A DNA stretch of 64,000 nt from Euclidia mi (Eukaryota > Arthropoda > Insecta > Lepidoptera > Erebidae): contig OX123186.2 of NCBI GenBank assembly GCA_944739405.2, positions 94,873,727 through 94,937,726 on the forward strand, given 5' to 3'. Below are positions 10,580 through 22,474 of this stretch, in pieces. The notes under the pieces are model-generated. The model ran no database searches. It was not told the origin of the DNA and saw nothing but the letters and a program-made list of their open reading frames with translations. A program made the translations under genes and the position numbers. How positions within the stretch are numbered: the stretch's first letter is position 1; each line of letters begins with the position of its first letter.

Positions 10580-11177
10580 GTTAAATTTCTGAAGTTTGTT
10601 TAATTTTTTTTACGAAAAAATTGTTTATTTTGATAGGCGGCTTGCTAATATTTTCATTAACAATATTCAATGTTAAAGTCTGATTACTTAATGAGTATAT
10701 AACTAATTAAGAAAATAACAAAGAACGAGACCAAACTTGTTCTATGGTGAAACTATTGTTTTTTGTGATTATATTCCATTAGTAACTGATTATGATTAAT
10801 GTGTACGCTTAATAAAGTGTATTTTGCGATCTCAATCAATAAAATGGTTTTCATTTCTTAATTTTAAGTAATAACACAGTTTATATTGGGTTTTTGTCGG
10901 TTTATACTTGCATTTCATATGGATCTAAAATACGTATCAAACTGCCCCACCCCATGTATCAAAGTGCCCCATAGGTGGGGCAGAATGATACAAAAACGAT
11001 TTTTTTATAAAATCGGTTTATCTCTATACCTCACCACTTTTTGCGGTTTTTTCGTAGTCAAAATATAAACTGACATATGAGCCAACGCACACATCAAAAT
11101 AAATATTCAAATATAATGCTTTACGGTCTTTAAAAATGAGGTTGAATTTTTGTGTATCAATGTGCCCCCCCTCCCCC

Positions 11178-12094
11178 TACACCTCGCCCTTCACGAAGAT
11201 ATTGAACCCCCTACCCCATCTATTGAAAGATGTGGGAAGTTTTTCGTACGAATCGGTTAGCCAAGTACATACATTACTTGGATAATTAATAAATATTCTT
11301 ATTCAATTATTAGTTTAGGAGCAGAAATCCATGCAAGTCGCAAGAGAATTAGATCAAAATGAGCAAAGAGCTAGTGACTTGCCTGGTGTCTCCGTTTTTA
11401 ACCAAATTCAATTCTTTTTGGCAGCGCAACCTTTATCACTGTTGGACCTAAACAAAACTAAAGGTAGCCGCAATTCTCGCACAGGGTCGGCGTAAAGTTC
11501 AATGCGTACTCTTATCGACCGCGCACTGTTACACCATCTTACCCTATATAATAAAAGAAGTTTGCGTCCATTGCAAAGTTGTTACAAACTTTTAAGAATG
11601 TATACCTAATCATTTAAATACTATAATTCATTATCTCCGTAAGGCCTAAGCGATAATGCCTATATGACTAATTAATACTAATTGTCCTTATGTGATGACA
11701 TAATCCCCATAGTAGCTGCAGCCCAAAACAATATTATTCTATAAAGTGAAGATAAATTGAAAAAGCAAATGGGGTACTTTTTTCCCTAAGAAAATATGGT
11801 AAGGCCATAAGTTCCTGCAAAGAAAATACCGTTTTTTTTTCTCATGTGATCACATTGAGCTGTAGTTTTAAAATCTCTAATATTATTTTTGTGATCATGT
11901 AAACATATTGCGTCTATGTTAGTGTACAATTCTGTGGAATGATATTTTAAAGACATGATAAATCATACCTCAAATCCGTCTTTATGTTATTTGTAAATTC
12001 TGCTTACGTGCTCAAAATATGGATCTATTTAGAAACATTTTGAGTATGAGATTCGTTATCTCTGTAAACAATATAAAATAAATAAAACATTACT
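11178..12094. other. Non-coding stretch
   Basis: AT-rich sequence without open frames, splice-like exons or repeats that I recognise. Confidence 0.4.
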
Positions 12095-12573
12095 TTAATG
12101 AAAAGATTTATAACAGTTCCTCTGTTTAGTTATACATAGACTTAGGTTACAGCTACTACATTTAGTGCAACTTTTATTATAATGGCAATGACGACATCTT
12201 GATTGTACGTCATGAAATTCAGGCACAATTTTTGCGGCTGCAAATCGTTGCTTCAGATGTAAGTAATGTTGAAGGCTTGCCTCTCTTGCGTTTAGGAACA
12301 ACCTCGAACTCTGAAACAGTTGGGGAATCACTTTCTGTGCCAGATGTTGTGTACATTTCTATGAGACCTTCTCCTAGATCCATTTTAAAGGATTGCAGCT
12401 GTTGAATCTTTTTTAGAGGAATGCTTTGCACACTGATAAATCAACCATGTGTGAAAAAAATCTTTGAGTCCACTTTTTAGTACGGTATTTGTATACCTAA
12501 CGTACTGTGGACATACTGATAACATACGGTCCGCCAGATCTACGCCACGTATCTTAATCTTATAAGTCTTCAA
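12095..12573 (-). pseudogene. piggyBac-like transposase, C-terminal remnant
   Basis: Three overlapping minus-strand frames carry consecutive parts of one protein. First, IKIRGVDLADRMLSV, the conserved GGVDLADRM block of piggyBac transposases. Second, a low-complexity linker with a basic PKRKRGK patch. Third, a cysteine-rich C-terminal domain C-x2-C-x5-C-x2-C-x2-C-x4-C-x6-C ending YKSFH. The frame shifts between these parts show the copy is dead. It is a useful reference for the cysteine-rich + strand exons at 15548, 22475 and 34337. 12574-12837 has nothing recognisable. Confidence 0.7.
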
Positions 12574-12837
12574 TAATTATCAGCAAGGACAACTGACTAG
12601 TGGATTCAACACTCGATATTTCTATCGCAAACTAAGTAAAGTTAGATTTTGATAACCTTTTGTACCTTTGGTATGTCCACCAACATGCAGATGGATCAAA
12701 AGACATCATTTATAAAAACCTTGTTCAAAGCTATTGTACTAGCTAGGTAATTTCATACCTACATAATTATTATAATTTCTTAAGTGGACGAACACGATAA
12801 AATTAAGAGCCTAATTTTACATTATGTCTTGGGTTAT

Positions 12838-13044
12838 CTTAATATATAAAATCCTTGCGTTACTGACTGACTGACAGACGCGCTACAGCCGAAACTATTG
12901 GGCGCAGGAAGCTGAAATTTGGCATGTATATTCCTTGGGGACCGTAGGGGTGCACTAAGAAGGGATTTCCCGAAATTTCCACGGGATCGTCCAAAACGGG
13001 TAAATTGAAAAAAAATGCAGGCGTAGCTGCTGGCGTCCTCTAGT
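12838..13044 (+). mobile_element. Short non-autonomous Helitron
   Basis: It starts near TATATAAAATCCTTGCG and ends GCTGGCGTCCTCTAGT, the CTAGT/CTRRT-type 3' end of Helitrons. It has no coding capacity. The same family occurs at 7472 and around 16274/22345. Confidence 0.65.
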
Positions 13045-13105
13045 ATGTTATATACTTACTATTTACTTTTGTTTCGAGTAACCGATAATTTGCAAAACAA
13101 GGTTA

Positions 13106-13410
13106 GGGCGGTTTCAGATTAGCGTATTTTTCTGCGCGTATACGGTCGTTTCAGCATACGCGCTTACACGCGCGCTATATTACGAGCTTCAAAAAACCGA
13201 ACGGGCATATTTCGGCGTGTTCGCCCGAAACTGTAGTGACATCTTGTCAGTGTCAACATGGATTCTGACGGCTCGTGCATATACGAGCTTAGAAGCGCGT
13301 CAACGCTCGTACGAGTTGCGCGTGTGCCAAAAGGCGCGCCTGTACGCGCTTACATGCGCTTCCAAAAACGAGCTTATACGCGCGTATAAAACGCTAATCT
13401 GAAACCGCTC
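13106..13410. mobile_element. Harbinger-like MITE
   Basis: Twenty-base terminal inverted repeats (GGGCGGTTTCAGATTAGCGT, one mismatch) are flanked by the 3-bp direct repeat TTA at 13103-13105 and 13411-13413. That is the PIF/Harbinger target duplication. The interior is GC-rich with CGCG-containing repeats and no transposase. 13414-13752 is non-coding. Confidence 0.75.
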
Positions 13411-13752
13411 TTAAGGTAAAAGTCGACTTTTCGACAAAACTTAATTTTGAGTAAAGTATAAAAAACGTAGCAATTTGATTTTCTAGGATTTGTGACGTTA
13501 TATGAAGAATTTCAGGAATTTCATTTCAAAATTGTAGGTATTTCTTGTAAAGCATAACATAAATACAAAACAAACAAATAATTAATTATAGACAAGTGTC
13601 TATTCTATAATTCTTTGTTTGTTATTATTTTTATGCTCCTAGACTTGAGGATTGCAGTAGGTACTTCTGAGTTTTCTACAGGTATGATAATTTTTATCTA
13701 AGATCTTTGTCAGATTAAGCGAGCACTTATGTACATATTGTTATAAAGTATT

Positions 13753-14028
13753 TTTTGACGTGACAACGTCTTATAAATTGGTTTGCCGGGTGACACTTCA
13801 AGAAACTGCGTTACGCTCCGCTCACGTTATGCGCTCACAATGAGAGCGAGTGAGAGGCACGCGTCCCGCCTAAGAGCGAGAGAGACAGACATAAAAAGTG
13901 AAAGGCACGCGTCTTTCATCCTTCTTCCTACTATACGAATGAATATTCACATTAAAATTATTTTACCACTCAAAGTCGTTGTCACGTAAAACTTTCGCCC
14001 GTATACCGACTTTACAGGCAACCAATTT
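13753..14028 (+). repeat. 275-bp dispersed repeat, copy 3
   Basis: Same orientation and nearly the same sequence as 7017-7291. It ends about 45 bases before the splice acceptor of the first FLYWCH exon. Confidence 0.75.
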
Positions 14029-14072
14029 TTTTATCAGTAGGTATGTGTCACTAAATGATACTGGTATTACAG

Positions 14073-14473
14073 ACGTGCAGTTCATACCTACGGAGAAGGG
14101 GAAATACATCCTGGTGCTACGCGGCTATACGTACTCGCAAGTAGGCGGCCGGTTTTTCTACTGTTCTTCGAAGCATATGGGGTGCCGGGCGCGAGTCCGA
14201 CTCACATCGGGCAAGCTGGTTGCATCTGGAGACGAGCACAATCACGCCCCACCATCACACGCCCGCTGTGGCAACGGTGCTTTCGTCCAACTCCGCCCTA
14301 GAGGCTTGCCGAACCTCACAGGACTGTCTACATGTGCAGCAATCCTTCCCTCCCCAATCACATCTCCAACAGCTACAGCTCTAGCCCTCCATGCCCTCAA
14401 TTTCCCTCGAATTCTTCCCAAAAGCGATCTCTGGTTACGGACGCCAAATCCCGAAGTGAAGAAAGATCCCTAA
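14073..14473 (+). CDS. mod(mdg4): mod(mdg4)-like alternative 3' exon, FLYWCH type, long tail
   Basis: The acceptor GGTATTACAG is followed by two codon-completing bases and 132 codons to a stop. Residues about 1-58 form a FLYWCH zinc finger: VLRGYTYSQVGG, then FFYC-x6-C-x17-HNH. FLYWCH modules give mod(mdg4) isoforms their specific partners or DNA contacts; here that role is inferred. After HNH the chain continues about 70 residues, rich in Pro, Ser, Leu and Ala, whereas most other exons in this window stop at HNH. The polypyrimidine tract is poor because the 275-bp repeat has inserted just upstream. Confidence 0.68.
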
Positions 14474-15547
14474 TAGATTTCGAACAATTATTTGACATAA
14501 GCGGCATTGTCCACTGACGCGTATCGAACGATAATATTGTCATAGAATGTTACGTGTTGTTGTTTAATGTGGAGTTGTGAATTAGTTGATATTGATTGAA
14601 GTGTTTTCATTTGTGTTTAATGTCTTTCATTAAGACTGCTTGGAATGGGTGACTAAAGCCAACTCCTGGTATAGTTTGCGGGCAGAACTGCAGGAGTATT
14701 GGATAAGAAGTAGAATTATTACGTAGACTTTGGTAATAGGTATAGTACGCAGCTACTTAGGTATATTGCGTTGTGATAAACACATATCGATAAAGCAGCC
14801 TTTTTTTATTTAATAATTCAATTAATAAATATAGAGGTACCTACCTATTTATAATGGGGACATGATACGAGTATAATTATCCACATATGAAAAACCTTTG
14901 AATTGAGCTGTGAATTGTTGAAGACGTTTTGTTCGTTACGTGTCAGTTGACAGAGACTGTTAGTAAGTTTAAAGATAGATCGTTAAAGAAATCGAATATT
15001 TCATGAATTTGTTGATCTCTAAAATCTATGTTTATTTCGAAATTTTAAGTATAGTAATAAGCTTCGCTTTCAGTGATATTTCTACGCAATACGTTATTCG
15101 GTGATATATTTAAATAATAATTATTAAGTATATTAAAACTATGTTAATTATACTTATAGAAATGTTAAAATTTAATATTTCCTTTGTTAATAAAATACTT
15201 ATTTTAAAGATAGACTGCTCCTTTTATGAATTATATTGTGTTTAAATACATTTTTGTTTCCTTGAATGTTATTTGGAAGCCTGACCCGACAGGTCACTGG
15301 AATACGACATTCTAGAGATCGGTAAATGATTGAAAATCAAACGTAATTCATAATGTTTTTAAATCTTTATCGAGTGTTACGCGCGGTTCAGATAACGATG
15401 TGAAATCGTAGCGGCGGGGCTAGTGGGTACACTACTTTAGTTTGCTGATGCAAAAAAAGTTAAGCAAAGGTAATCTGTTACCATATTTAGGTATGTATTA
15501 TAAGTTCCAAATGTTAAAATGTTATTATCGATGTAAATATTTTGCAG
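14474..15547. other. Non-coding stretch (3' UTR/intron)
   Basis: AT-rich; an AATAAA occurs near 14830. No coding exon or named repeat was recognised. Confidence 0.35.
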
Positions 15548-15693
15548 CAACTGTTCTAATAACTCGACAACGGCGTTGCTTCTACTGTCCCAGGAAGAAA
15601 GATAGGAAAACTAAGAATGCATGTTCCAAATGCAAAAAGCCTATGTGTCACGAACACCGATCTTGCGTTTGTCTAAAATGCATTCTAGACTAG
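15548..15693 (+). CDS. Candidate alternative 3' exon, piggyBac-type zinc ribbon
   Basis: The acceptor TATTTTGCAG is followed by two codon-completing bases and 47 codons to TAG, the same phase as the FLYWCH exons. The product has eight cysteines: RRCFYCPRKKDRK, then C-x2-C-x4-C, HEH, and C-x-C-x2-C at the end. It closely resembles the zinc-ribbon at the C-terminus of one piggyBac transposase subfamily. No other transposase sequence lies upstream, which argues for a separate exon. A solitary piggyBac fragment with a chance acceptor is the alternative. Confidence 0.55.
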
Positions 15694-16273
15694 AAATACT
15701 GAAGAAACTGAAGAAATAGTGAAGTGGAATTTGAGGGTGCCGATATTTCTTATGTTGCGAGAGCAGAGAAGATTTGTGCCTCTTGTGGGATAAAGATGCA
15801 AGAAATGTTATTCGAGAAAGCAAATTAAGGAAGAAAAACAGGCAAACTAAGTGATATACCTACTTTGTGGTAAAGATATAATATTTCTACTAAAAAAGAG
15901 ACTGATACAGCACAGGAATACGAAAAAGTACATAGGTTACATTAATATTGATCACGGCGGTACACCAATTAAGATAGTAAAATACAATACTGTGTAAGAA
16001 ATTTTACTAAGTCGTTAAGCACAAACTACGGCCAAGCGGGCAAAGATTGTTGTGCCGACTGACTTTGTTATTTCTCTACGGATCGTGTTATGATTTTATA
16101 TTTAGTTGGAGTGTCTTAAAAAGGTGGATTGCATTACTATATTTTTAATAAGCACGATTTACACATTGTAATAAATACACAATTCGACAAACCCAAACAT
16201 GTTGCATTTGAAAATCCTTATATTATCCTCCATGACATAGGTTTGTTAATTCGTTGTTTCTATTGATGTTTTA
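15694..16273. other. Non-coding stretch
   Basis: A short open stretch near 15720-15828 contains ICASCGIKM and could be a decayed remainder of a cysteine-rich exon, but stops separate it from 15693. Nothing else was recognised. Confidence 0.3.
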
Positions 16274-16363
16274 TCTTAATATATAAAATCCTTGCGTTAC
16301 TGACTGACTGACAGACACGCTACAGCCAACAACTATTGGGCGCAGGAATCTGAAATTTGGCAT

Positions 16364-16656
16364 TGTAGCGGCCCGCAACGTAACAGGATCGTTTTGCTGA
16401 GGTGACAAAGTAGGCTCCCCTGTTACGTTGCGTCGCCAAGCCGCCACAGTCGGTTTACCTCTGCCGTTCTATATGGTTCTATCGTAACGTGTCGTATTGT
16501 ACTATATATATGTATTCAAAATTGTAAATGTCGAGACAATATATTAATATTCGTTTACTGAAGTTCCTTGAGTTTTACTGAAGAAGTCCTTAACAACCTT
16601 CTGAGGAGTCAGTGGATTGTGGCGCAATAGAGAACACCCACCCATATATCGCCAAA
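16364..16656 (+). repeat. 5' LTR
   Basis: Starts TGTAGCGGCCCGCAACG and ends TATATCGCCAAA; matches 21930-22222 base for base on reading. Confidence 0.88.
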
Positions 16657-16657
16657 G

Positions 16658-16675
16658 TGGTGACCTCCGTTTGGA
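16658..16675 (+). promoter_or_regulatory. Primer-binding site
   Basis: TGGTGACCTCCGTTTGG lies one base after the 5' LTR. The TGG start fits pairing with a tRNA 3' CCA; the tRNA was not identified. Confidence 0.5.
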
Positions 16676-16723
16676 CATTAAAAGGACATTTGCGTATATT
16701 TGAAGACTTTCGTAATTCAGCAT

Positions 16724-17617
16724 CATGATACCAGTAACGACGACCATGGCAGGAAGATGCGTGGTGACCGAGACGGCAGGAGGTAAACCGGTTGTCACCA
16801 CAGTACCAGTCACCACGATGCCCGACCATCTAGCTGCTATTACAGTAACATCGAATCCTGGAATTTTGGACGAACATGCCGAGACTTTGGTTCAGTCAAT
16901 TTGAGAGTATTATGGCCCAACAGAAGCAAAGCGACGAGACAAAATACAACGTGGTAGTATCGAAGTTGAACATGGACGTTTTGCAACAAGTAAGCGACAT
17001 CCTTCGTGATCCTCCGGCTACCGAGAAGTATTTGGCCTTGAAAGAGCGATTGATAGGTGTTTATGAAGAATCGGCTGAACAACAATTTCGAAAATTAGTG
17101 AGCGAGATCGAATTAGGAACCCAAAAGCCATCCCAATTGCTACGGCAAATGACTGACCTAGGGAGAAACTCAGAGATATCCGGACAAGCACTTTGCAATT
17201 TGTGGCTAGGAAAGTTGCCAGCAGCCGTTAGAGCAGGCTTAGCGGTAACCCAAGAGACAGACATACATAAACTATCGAAAATCGCAGACAAGATCGTGGA
17301 AAATTTTAACGCAGATAACGTCGCAGTAGTACATTCGGAGAGCATACAGTTACCGTCGGCACCTTCGGGAAGCAGTCAAATATTCGCGGTTGGAGACCTG
17401 TTGTCGCAGATAAACAAACTGTCATGTCACTGGACGCGTACAGTGGAATGGACGAGGACGAGCATATGGACGTTCCAGATCGAGATCGAGACCAAGAGGT
17501 ACGCCGATGATGACCCCAGATGACCCCAATTGGCTTTGCAGACATCATTTCAAGTACCGTAGTCGCGCGCGTACCTGCGAAAAACCCTGCGCCTGGATTG
17601 AGAAGACGGAAAACTAG
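16724..17617 (+). pseudogene. gag of the Ty3/gypsy element, frameshifted
   Basis: The start region (from ATG at 16724) and the main body (MPRLWFSQFES at 16876 onward) are in different frames, so an indel lies near 16855. The body has the capsid-like region LKERLIGVYEESAEQQF and LLRQMTDLG. A second frame change near 17425 separates the acidic segment beginning MSLDAYSG. Around 17530-17590 a zinc-binding-like C-terminus (RHHFKYRSRARTCEKPC) typical of insect Ty3 gag is still readable. Some of the frame changes could be programmed, but at least the N-terminal one looks like damage. Confidence 0.6.
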
Positions 17618-17673
17618 CTGCGGTACGTTCTGTGGCGTAGGAACATGTACCGGCAGCCAATAACCGCCTTTGC

Positions 17674-20600
17674 GTGACGGACTATCAAAACAAGATTCGA
17701 TTTTTGGTGGATACAGGTGCGAACATTTCGGTCATTCCAGCAAAGTACAGAGAAAAGTGCAATGGTGAGTGTTCAAAATATAAATTATTTGCAGCCAACG
17801 GTAGTGAAATTAAAACATACGGTATTAGATCACTTGTGCTAAATTTAAACTTAAAACGTGCGTTTCGTTGGACCTTCGTTGTCGCGAATGTTACACAGCC
17901 TATATTAGGAGCAGATTTTTTGAGGCATTATAAATTGTTAGTAGATTTAAGCTCTAGAAGATTAATTGACCAAGTTACGAATTTGAACATCCTTGCTTCA
18001 GTGGTACAGTATGATCAGGAATCTATCAATACAATTAGTAATAATCACCCTTACTATGATTTGTTGTTGAAATATTCAGATATAACAAAGCCCGTTCTAT
18101 TTATAGATTCGCCGTCGCACGCAGTTTTACATTACATTGAGACGACCGGTCCGCCTGTGTATGCGCGCTCGAGACCGCTACCGCCGGACAGGTATCATAA
18201 AGTTAAGGCAGAATTCGCGTTGATGCAAGAGCTTGGTATATGTAGACCTTCAAAAGGGGCTTGGGCTAGTCCGTTACACGTAGTTCCGAAAAAAGACGGC
18301 CAGTTAAGACCTTGTGGTGATTATCGTCAGTTAAATAGTATTACAACGCCAGATAGATATCCGATTCCGCGGTTACAAGTTTTTACTTACATTTGCGCCG
18401 GAAAAAAAATTTTTACTCGTTTAGATATTAATAGAGCTTATCATTGCATACCAATCTCACCCCAAGATGTAGAGAAAACAGCTATTATAACACCTTTTGG
18501 TTTATTTGAATTTTTAAGAATGCCGTTTGGTTTGCGTAATGCCGCCCAAACATTTCAGAGGTTTATGAATAATAACGTATTACAGGGTTTAGAACAATGC
18601 GTAGAAAATAATTTGAAAAATGATAATAATAATAATTTAGAACCATTTTATTTCTGTTATTTAGATGACGTCATAATCGCAAGTGAGAATACCAATGTCC
18701 ATAGAAAACACTTACAAGCAGTTTTTGAAAGATTCAATAAATTCGGTATCACTATAAATCTAAGTAAATGTATTTTTGGCGCATCCGAAATCGAATTTTT
18801 AGGATATAAAGTATCTTCTGAAGGTATTCTACCTCTTGAGGATAAAATACAAGCTATAATTGATTACAAAAAACCAGAAACAATAGAACAGTTACGTCGT
18901 TTCTTAGGAATGGTTAACTTTTACAGAGCACATTTACCGCAAGCGGTCGAATATCAAAAAGAGTTAAATAAATATTTGCACAATGCCAAAAGGAAAGATA
19001 AGACTAAAATAATTTGGACCGAATCAGCTGACAAAGCGTTTTTGAAATGTAAAGAAAGTTTACAAAATAGTGTTATGTTGTGGCATCCGGTAATAGACGT
19101 TCCGTTGGCCTTGATGGCAGATGCGTCCAATTCTAGTGTGGGTGGAGTGTTGCAGCAAGAAATAAATGGTCAGTGGAAACCATTAGGTTATTTCTCGAGA
19201 CAATTAACTGAAGCTCAACAAAAATATTCCACTTATGATCGCGAACTTTTAGCAATTTATTTGGCTATGCAGTATTTCCGTAAAATGTTTGAAGGTAGAA
19301 AATTAGTAATATACACCGATCATAAGCCGTTAACATTTGCATTTTCTAGGAAAATAAGCGAAAAAGAGACCCCGCGCCGAACCCGTCAGTTAGCGTACAT
19401 CAGTGAGTTTACGACGGATATTAGGCATGTTACAGGCGATAAGAACATTGTTGCGGACGCGTTATCGCGTATTGAGACTATTGACTGTCCTTCTTATATA
19501 AATTACAGTGAGCTAGCGAGAGATCAAAAATTAGATACTGAGTTATGTGATAGAATTAGTCAGGCAAAAGATACACCGCAATTTAAAGAAATATTTTTAC
19601 CAAACGAGAAAGAATCAGTTATTTGTGATATGTCAACGAAAACAGTTCGCCCTTATCTTCCAGAAAAGTATCGTAAATTAGTTTTTGATAGTTTACATAA
19701 TTTAAGTCACCCTGGTATTAGAGCAACAAAGAAATTAATTAAGGATAGATTTTATTGGCCTTCAATGAACTCACAAATTTCAAAATGGGCTAAGACGTGT
19801 ATCAGTTGTCAAAAAGCTAAGGTGCAGCGTCATACGATGTCAGAATTAGGAAAATTTACGCCTAGTGCTCGTTTTGGACATATACATATAGATTTAGTAG
19901 GACCGCTGCCTACCACGTCAGAGGGGTATAGGTACTTACCAACTATTGTAGATAGAAGTACAGGCTGGCCTGAGGCATATCCATTGAAAGAGATAACGTC
20001 AAAAATGGTTGCGCAAGTTCTGTTTGAGAATTGGATAGCTCGTTTTGGATGTCCGGTACGGCTGACAAGCGACCAGGGCAGACAGTTTGAAAGCGATTTA
20101 TTTTTACAGCTTACAAAATTATGAGGTATAGATAAAATTAGGACTACAGCATTTCATGCCCAAAGTAACGGTATGGTAGAAAGATGGCACCGTTCATTAA
20201 AAGTTGCGTTAAGAGCAAAATTAAATAATAATTCGAATTGGCTACGAGAATTGCCCATGATTTTGCTGGCGTTGCGATCTGTTCCGCGAAGTGATACGAA
20301 CGTAAGCGCAGCAGAATTGACGTATGGTCTAAAGTTAAAACTGCCTGGCGATTTTTATGATAATAAGCACTGTAATTTTAAGTATAATAACGAGTACGTT
20401 GAACAATTGAGAAATGTTATTAGGAACCTAAGACCGCGTAATGTAGCGCAAAGAGATTCACGTACAATATTTGTCCACCCTGATTTAAGTAGTTGCGAGT
20501 ATGTATTCATAAGGGATGACGTAGTAAGAGGAACGCTTCAACCTCCTTATGTAGGCCCGTATAAGGTCATAAAGAGGGGAAGTAAATCGTTCAAGATTCA

Positions 20601-20787
20601 TATTTGTGGAAATGTTAAATTAGTTTCGATTGATAGATTAAAGCCCGCTTATTTGTTGAATATTCCCTCAGAACAAGGATGTTCAGATGAGTATTGCGAT
20701 ATTAATTGTAAGGATATACAAAATGATCAACAAGAAAAATGTGAGAATAGCTTATCTAAGTTGCCTGTTAGATTTTTGTTGGATTAG
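17674..20787 (+). pseudogene. pol of the Ty3/gypsy element with in-frame stop in integrase
   Basis: Domains in order: protease with VDTGANISVIP (about residue 13), reverse transcriptase with MPFGLRNAAQTFQRF and the catalytic YLDD (about residue 329), RNase H with YTDHKPLTFAF (about 547), the integrase HHCC zinc domain (about 675-715), and the integrase core with HIDLVGP and SDQGRQF. A TGA at 20122-20124 then ends the first 816 codons. The same frame resumes at once with the segment bearing the third catalytic acidic residue (NGMVERWHR) and the C-terminal integrase part to 20787. The stop removes a working integrase from this copy. Confidence 0.85.
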
Positions 20788-20892
20788 CATTTATTATTGT
20801 GAAATTGTTATTTAAAAGGTCAGATTGGCTAATTAGAAGCATTCTTGATACAAATTTTAACCAGTTAACAGAATTAGTTTTACATAGTAATT

Positions 20893-21213
20893 ATGGGTAA
20901 ATCTTACAGTAAAGAACAAGACATTATTATTGCCCAAAACGGAGCAAATAATGCTAGAAACAGTGATTCCGAAATACAAAAGCATTTTGAGTTTTTTGGA
21001 GCTATCTTGTTGACCATTTTGGTGTTGTTATCTTTACTTATGGTGTATTTCTGTGTAACCAAATGTAAGAAACGGTCACGTAAGTGGATCCGTAGTGAAA
21101 TGGTTTTGGCATCGATACCCTCGATAAGTGGTTTGCAACATGTGCAAGCACAGCAGTCTGCGCAGCATGGTAGTGGCCCACAACAGGCACAACCACAAGT
21201 TGTATATGCGTAG
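20893..21213 (+). CDS. Small membrane protein in the third ORF of the LTR element
   Basis: A 106-aa ORF sits between pol and the 3' LTR, where errantivirus-type elements carry env. It is not env-like: no signal peptide, furin site or fusion peptide is seen. It starts MGKSYSKEQD, a fit to an N-myristoylation signal (Gly2, Ser/Lys nearby). One transmembrane helix follows at about residues 34-56 (LLTILVLLSLLMVYF), then a basic stop-transfer patch (KCKKRSRKW) and a Gln/Ala-rich tail. Function is unknown. A role at a cell membrane in particle assembly or movement is a guess. Confidence 0.6.
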   Translation: MGKSYSKEQDIIIAQNGANNARNSDSEIQKHFEFFGAILLTILVLLSLLMVYFCVTKCKKRSRKWIRSEMVLASIPSISGLQHVQAQQSAQHGSGPQQAQPQVVYA

Positions 21214-21910
21214 TGCAAGATGTGTTTATTAAATTCTTATGTCTATCCCACTGCTGGGCAAAAGGTATTCCACTGCTGGGCAAAAGCTACTCTTGACTCA
21301 ATTTTAAAACTACGTTTATTAAATGTGTATTGATTGTGTATTTCTTATATTTTGTATTTGTAAAGCTGATGTTCAGTGCGTATACAGTCCTCCAGTGGAC
21401 ACTATCATCGTTAGGTAGCAGTTTCGATCCCAAGGCACCAGCCGTAGGGCTAGTTGTACTGTATACGAATTGAAATAAGTTTCCGTATTGTTACTTTTGT
21501 AATAAAGGCAAGACTTAGAAAATAATATTGTATTTGATTGTGGAATAATTTTTGATTCGTTATAAAATATTGTAAACAATACTTAGAAGTTGATATCATG
21601 TTTGTTATATTTTATTCACATCCGTTCAAACCGTAACTCTAGAAGTTGTTTTGATGAATTGCATTTTGGCCAGTGTGAATGTTATGATTTCATCATTGTT
21701 CTTTGTTCGCTTTAATTCCTGCGTTATAAGCTAGCAACATCATGTAGCTGATTATATTAAGTTACATTCTGTGTATTCTTTTTGCTATATCAGATTTTAT
21801 AAAGGTGACTACACACTGGGTACTGTGGTTATTCTGATTATATGAAATAATGTATCGTATACAAGTATGTTTTGTATGTAATATTTTTGGATGTTTCTTT
21901 TTGTTTTTTG

Positions 21911-21929
21911 AAAAAAAGGGGAGGACTAC
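21911..21929 (+). promoter_or_regulatory. Polypurine tract
   Basis: AAAAAAAGGGGAGGA precedes the 3' LTR by a few bases, the expected plus-strand primer of an LTR element. Confidence 0.65.
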
Positions 21930-22222
21930 TGTAGCGGCCCGCAACGTAACAGGATCGTTTTGCTGAGGTGACAAAGTAGGCTCCCCTGTTACGTTGCGTC
22001 GCCAAGCCGCCACAGTCGGTTTACCTCTGCCGTTCTATATGGTTCTATCGTAACGTGTCGTATTGTACTATATATATGTATTCAAAATTGTAAATGTCGA
22101 GACAATATATTAATATTCGTTTACTGAAGTTCCTTGAGTTTTACTGAAGAAGTCCTTAACAACCTTCTGAGGAGTCAGTGGATTGTGGCGCAATAGAGAA
22201 CACCCACCCATATATCGCCAAA
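21930..22222 (+). repeat. 3' LTR
   Basis: Matches 16364-16656; followed by the GGCAT target duplication at 22223. Confidence 0.88.
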
Positions 22223-22474
22223 GGCATGTATGTTCCTTTGGGACCGTAGGAGTGCACTAAGAAGGGATTTCCCGAAATTCCCACGGGATCGGCCAAAACG
22301 GGTAAATTTAAAAAAAATGCAGGCGTAGCTGCTGGCGTCGTCTAGTATAATAATATAAGAATTTACTACAAAAAATTACTGCCTCTATTATTCTCTTCAC
22401 GAGCTTTATCGAATGCTGAAGAAAAATTATGATAGCATGACAAACAGAAGAAGCGAGCCTAATAAATCTATTAG

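Larger units (their letters stand above)
9482..11177 (+). mobile_element. Decayed pogo-like DNA transposon with terminal inverted repeats
   Basis: The left end GGGGGAGGTGGGGCACAT and the right end (complement GGGGGAGGGGGGGCACAT) form inverted repeats, each flanked by TA, the pogo/Tc1 target duplication. It carries a broken transposase (9976-10317) split by a SINE (10318-10579). Confidence 0.65.
16364..22222 (+). mobile_element. Ty3/gypsy LTR retrotransposon with identical LTRs
   Basis: The 5.9-kb element has 293-bp LTRs that I read as identical, a 5-bp target duplication (GGCAT), a primer-binding-like TGGTGACCTCCG directly after the 5' LTR, and a polypurine tract before the 3' LTR. Order inside: gag, protease-RT-RNase H-integrase, then a small membrane-protein ORF. 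Identical LTRs mean a very recent insertion, yet gag is frameshifted and integrase has an in-frame stop. It may have been copied by proteins supplied from other elements, or the defects may be very new. Confidence 0.88.
16274..22345 (+). mobile_element. Short Helitron split by an LTR retrotransposon
   Basis: Bases 16274-16363 and 22223-22345 together match the Helitron at 12838-13044. The LTR element sits between, with GGCAT repeated at both junctions. The Helitron is therefore the older insertion. Confidence 0.7.

Noticed and set aside
20904..21283. Cysteine-rich minus-strand frame opposite the LTR element's third ORF
   Set aside because: Antisense of the Gln/Ala-rich tail; no domain match.
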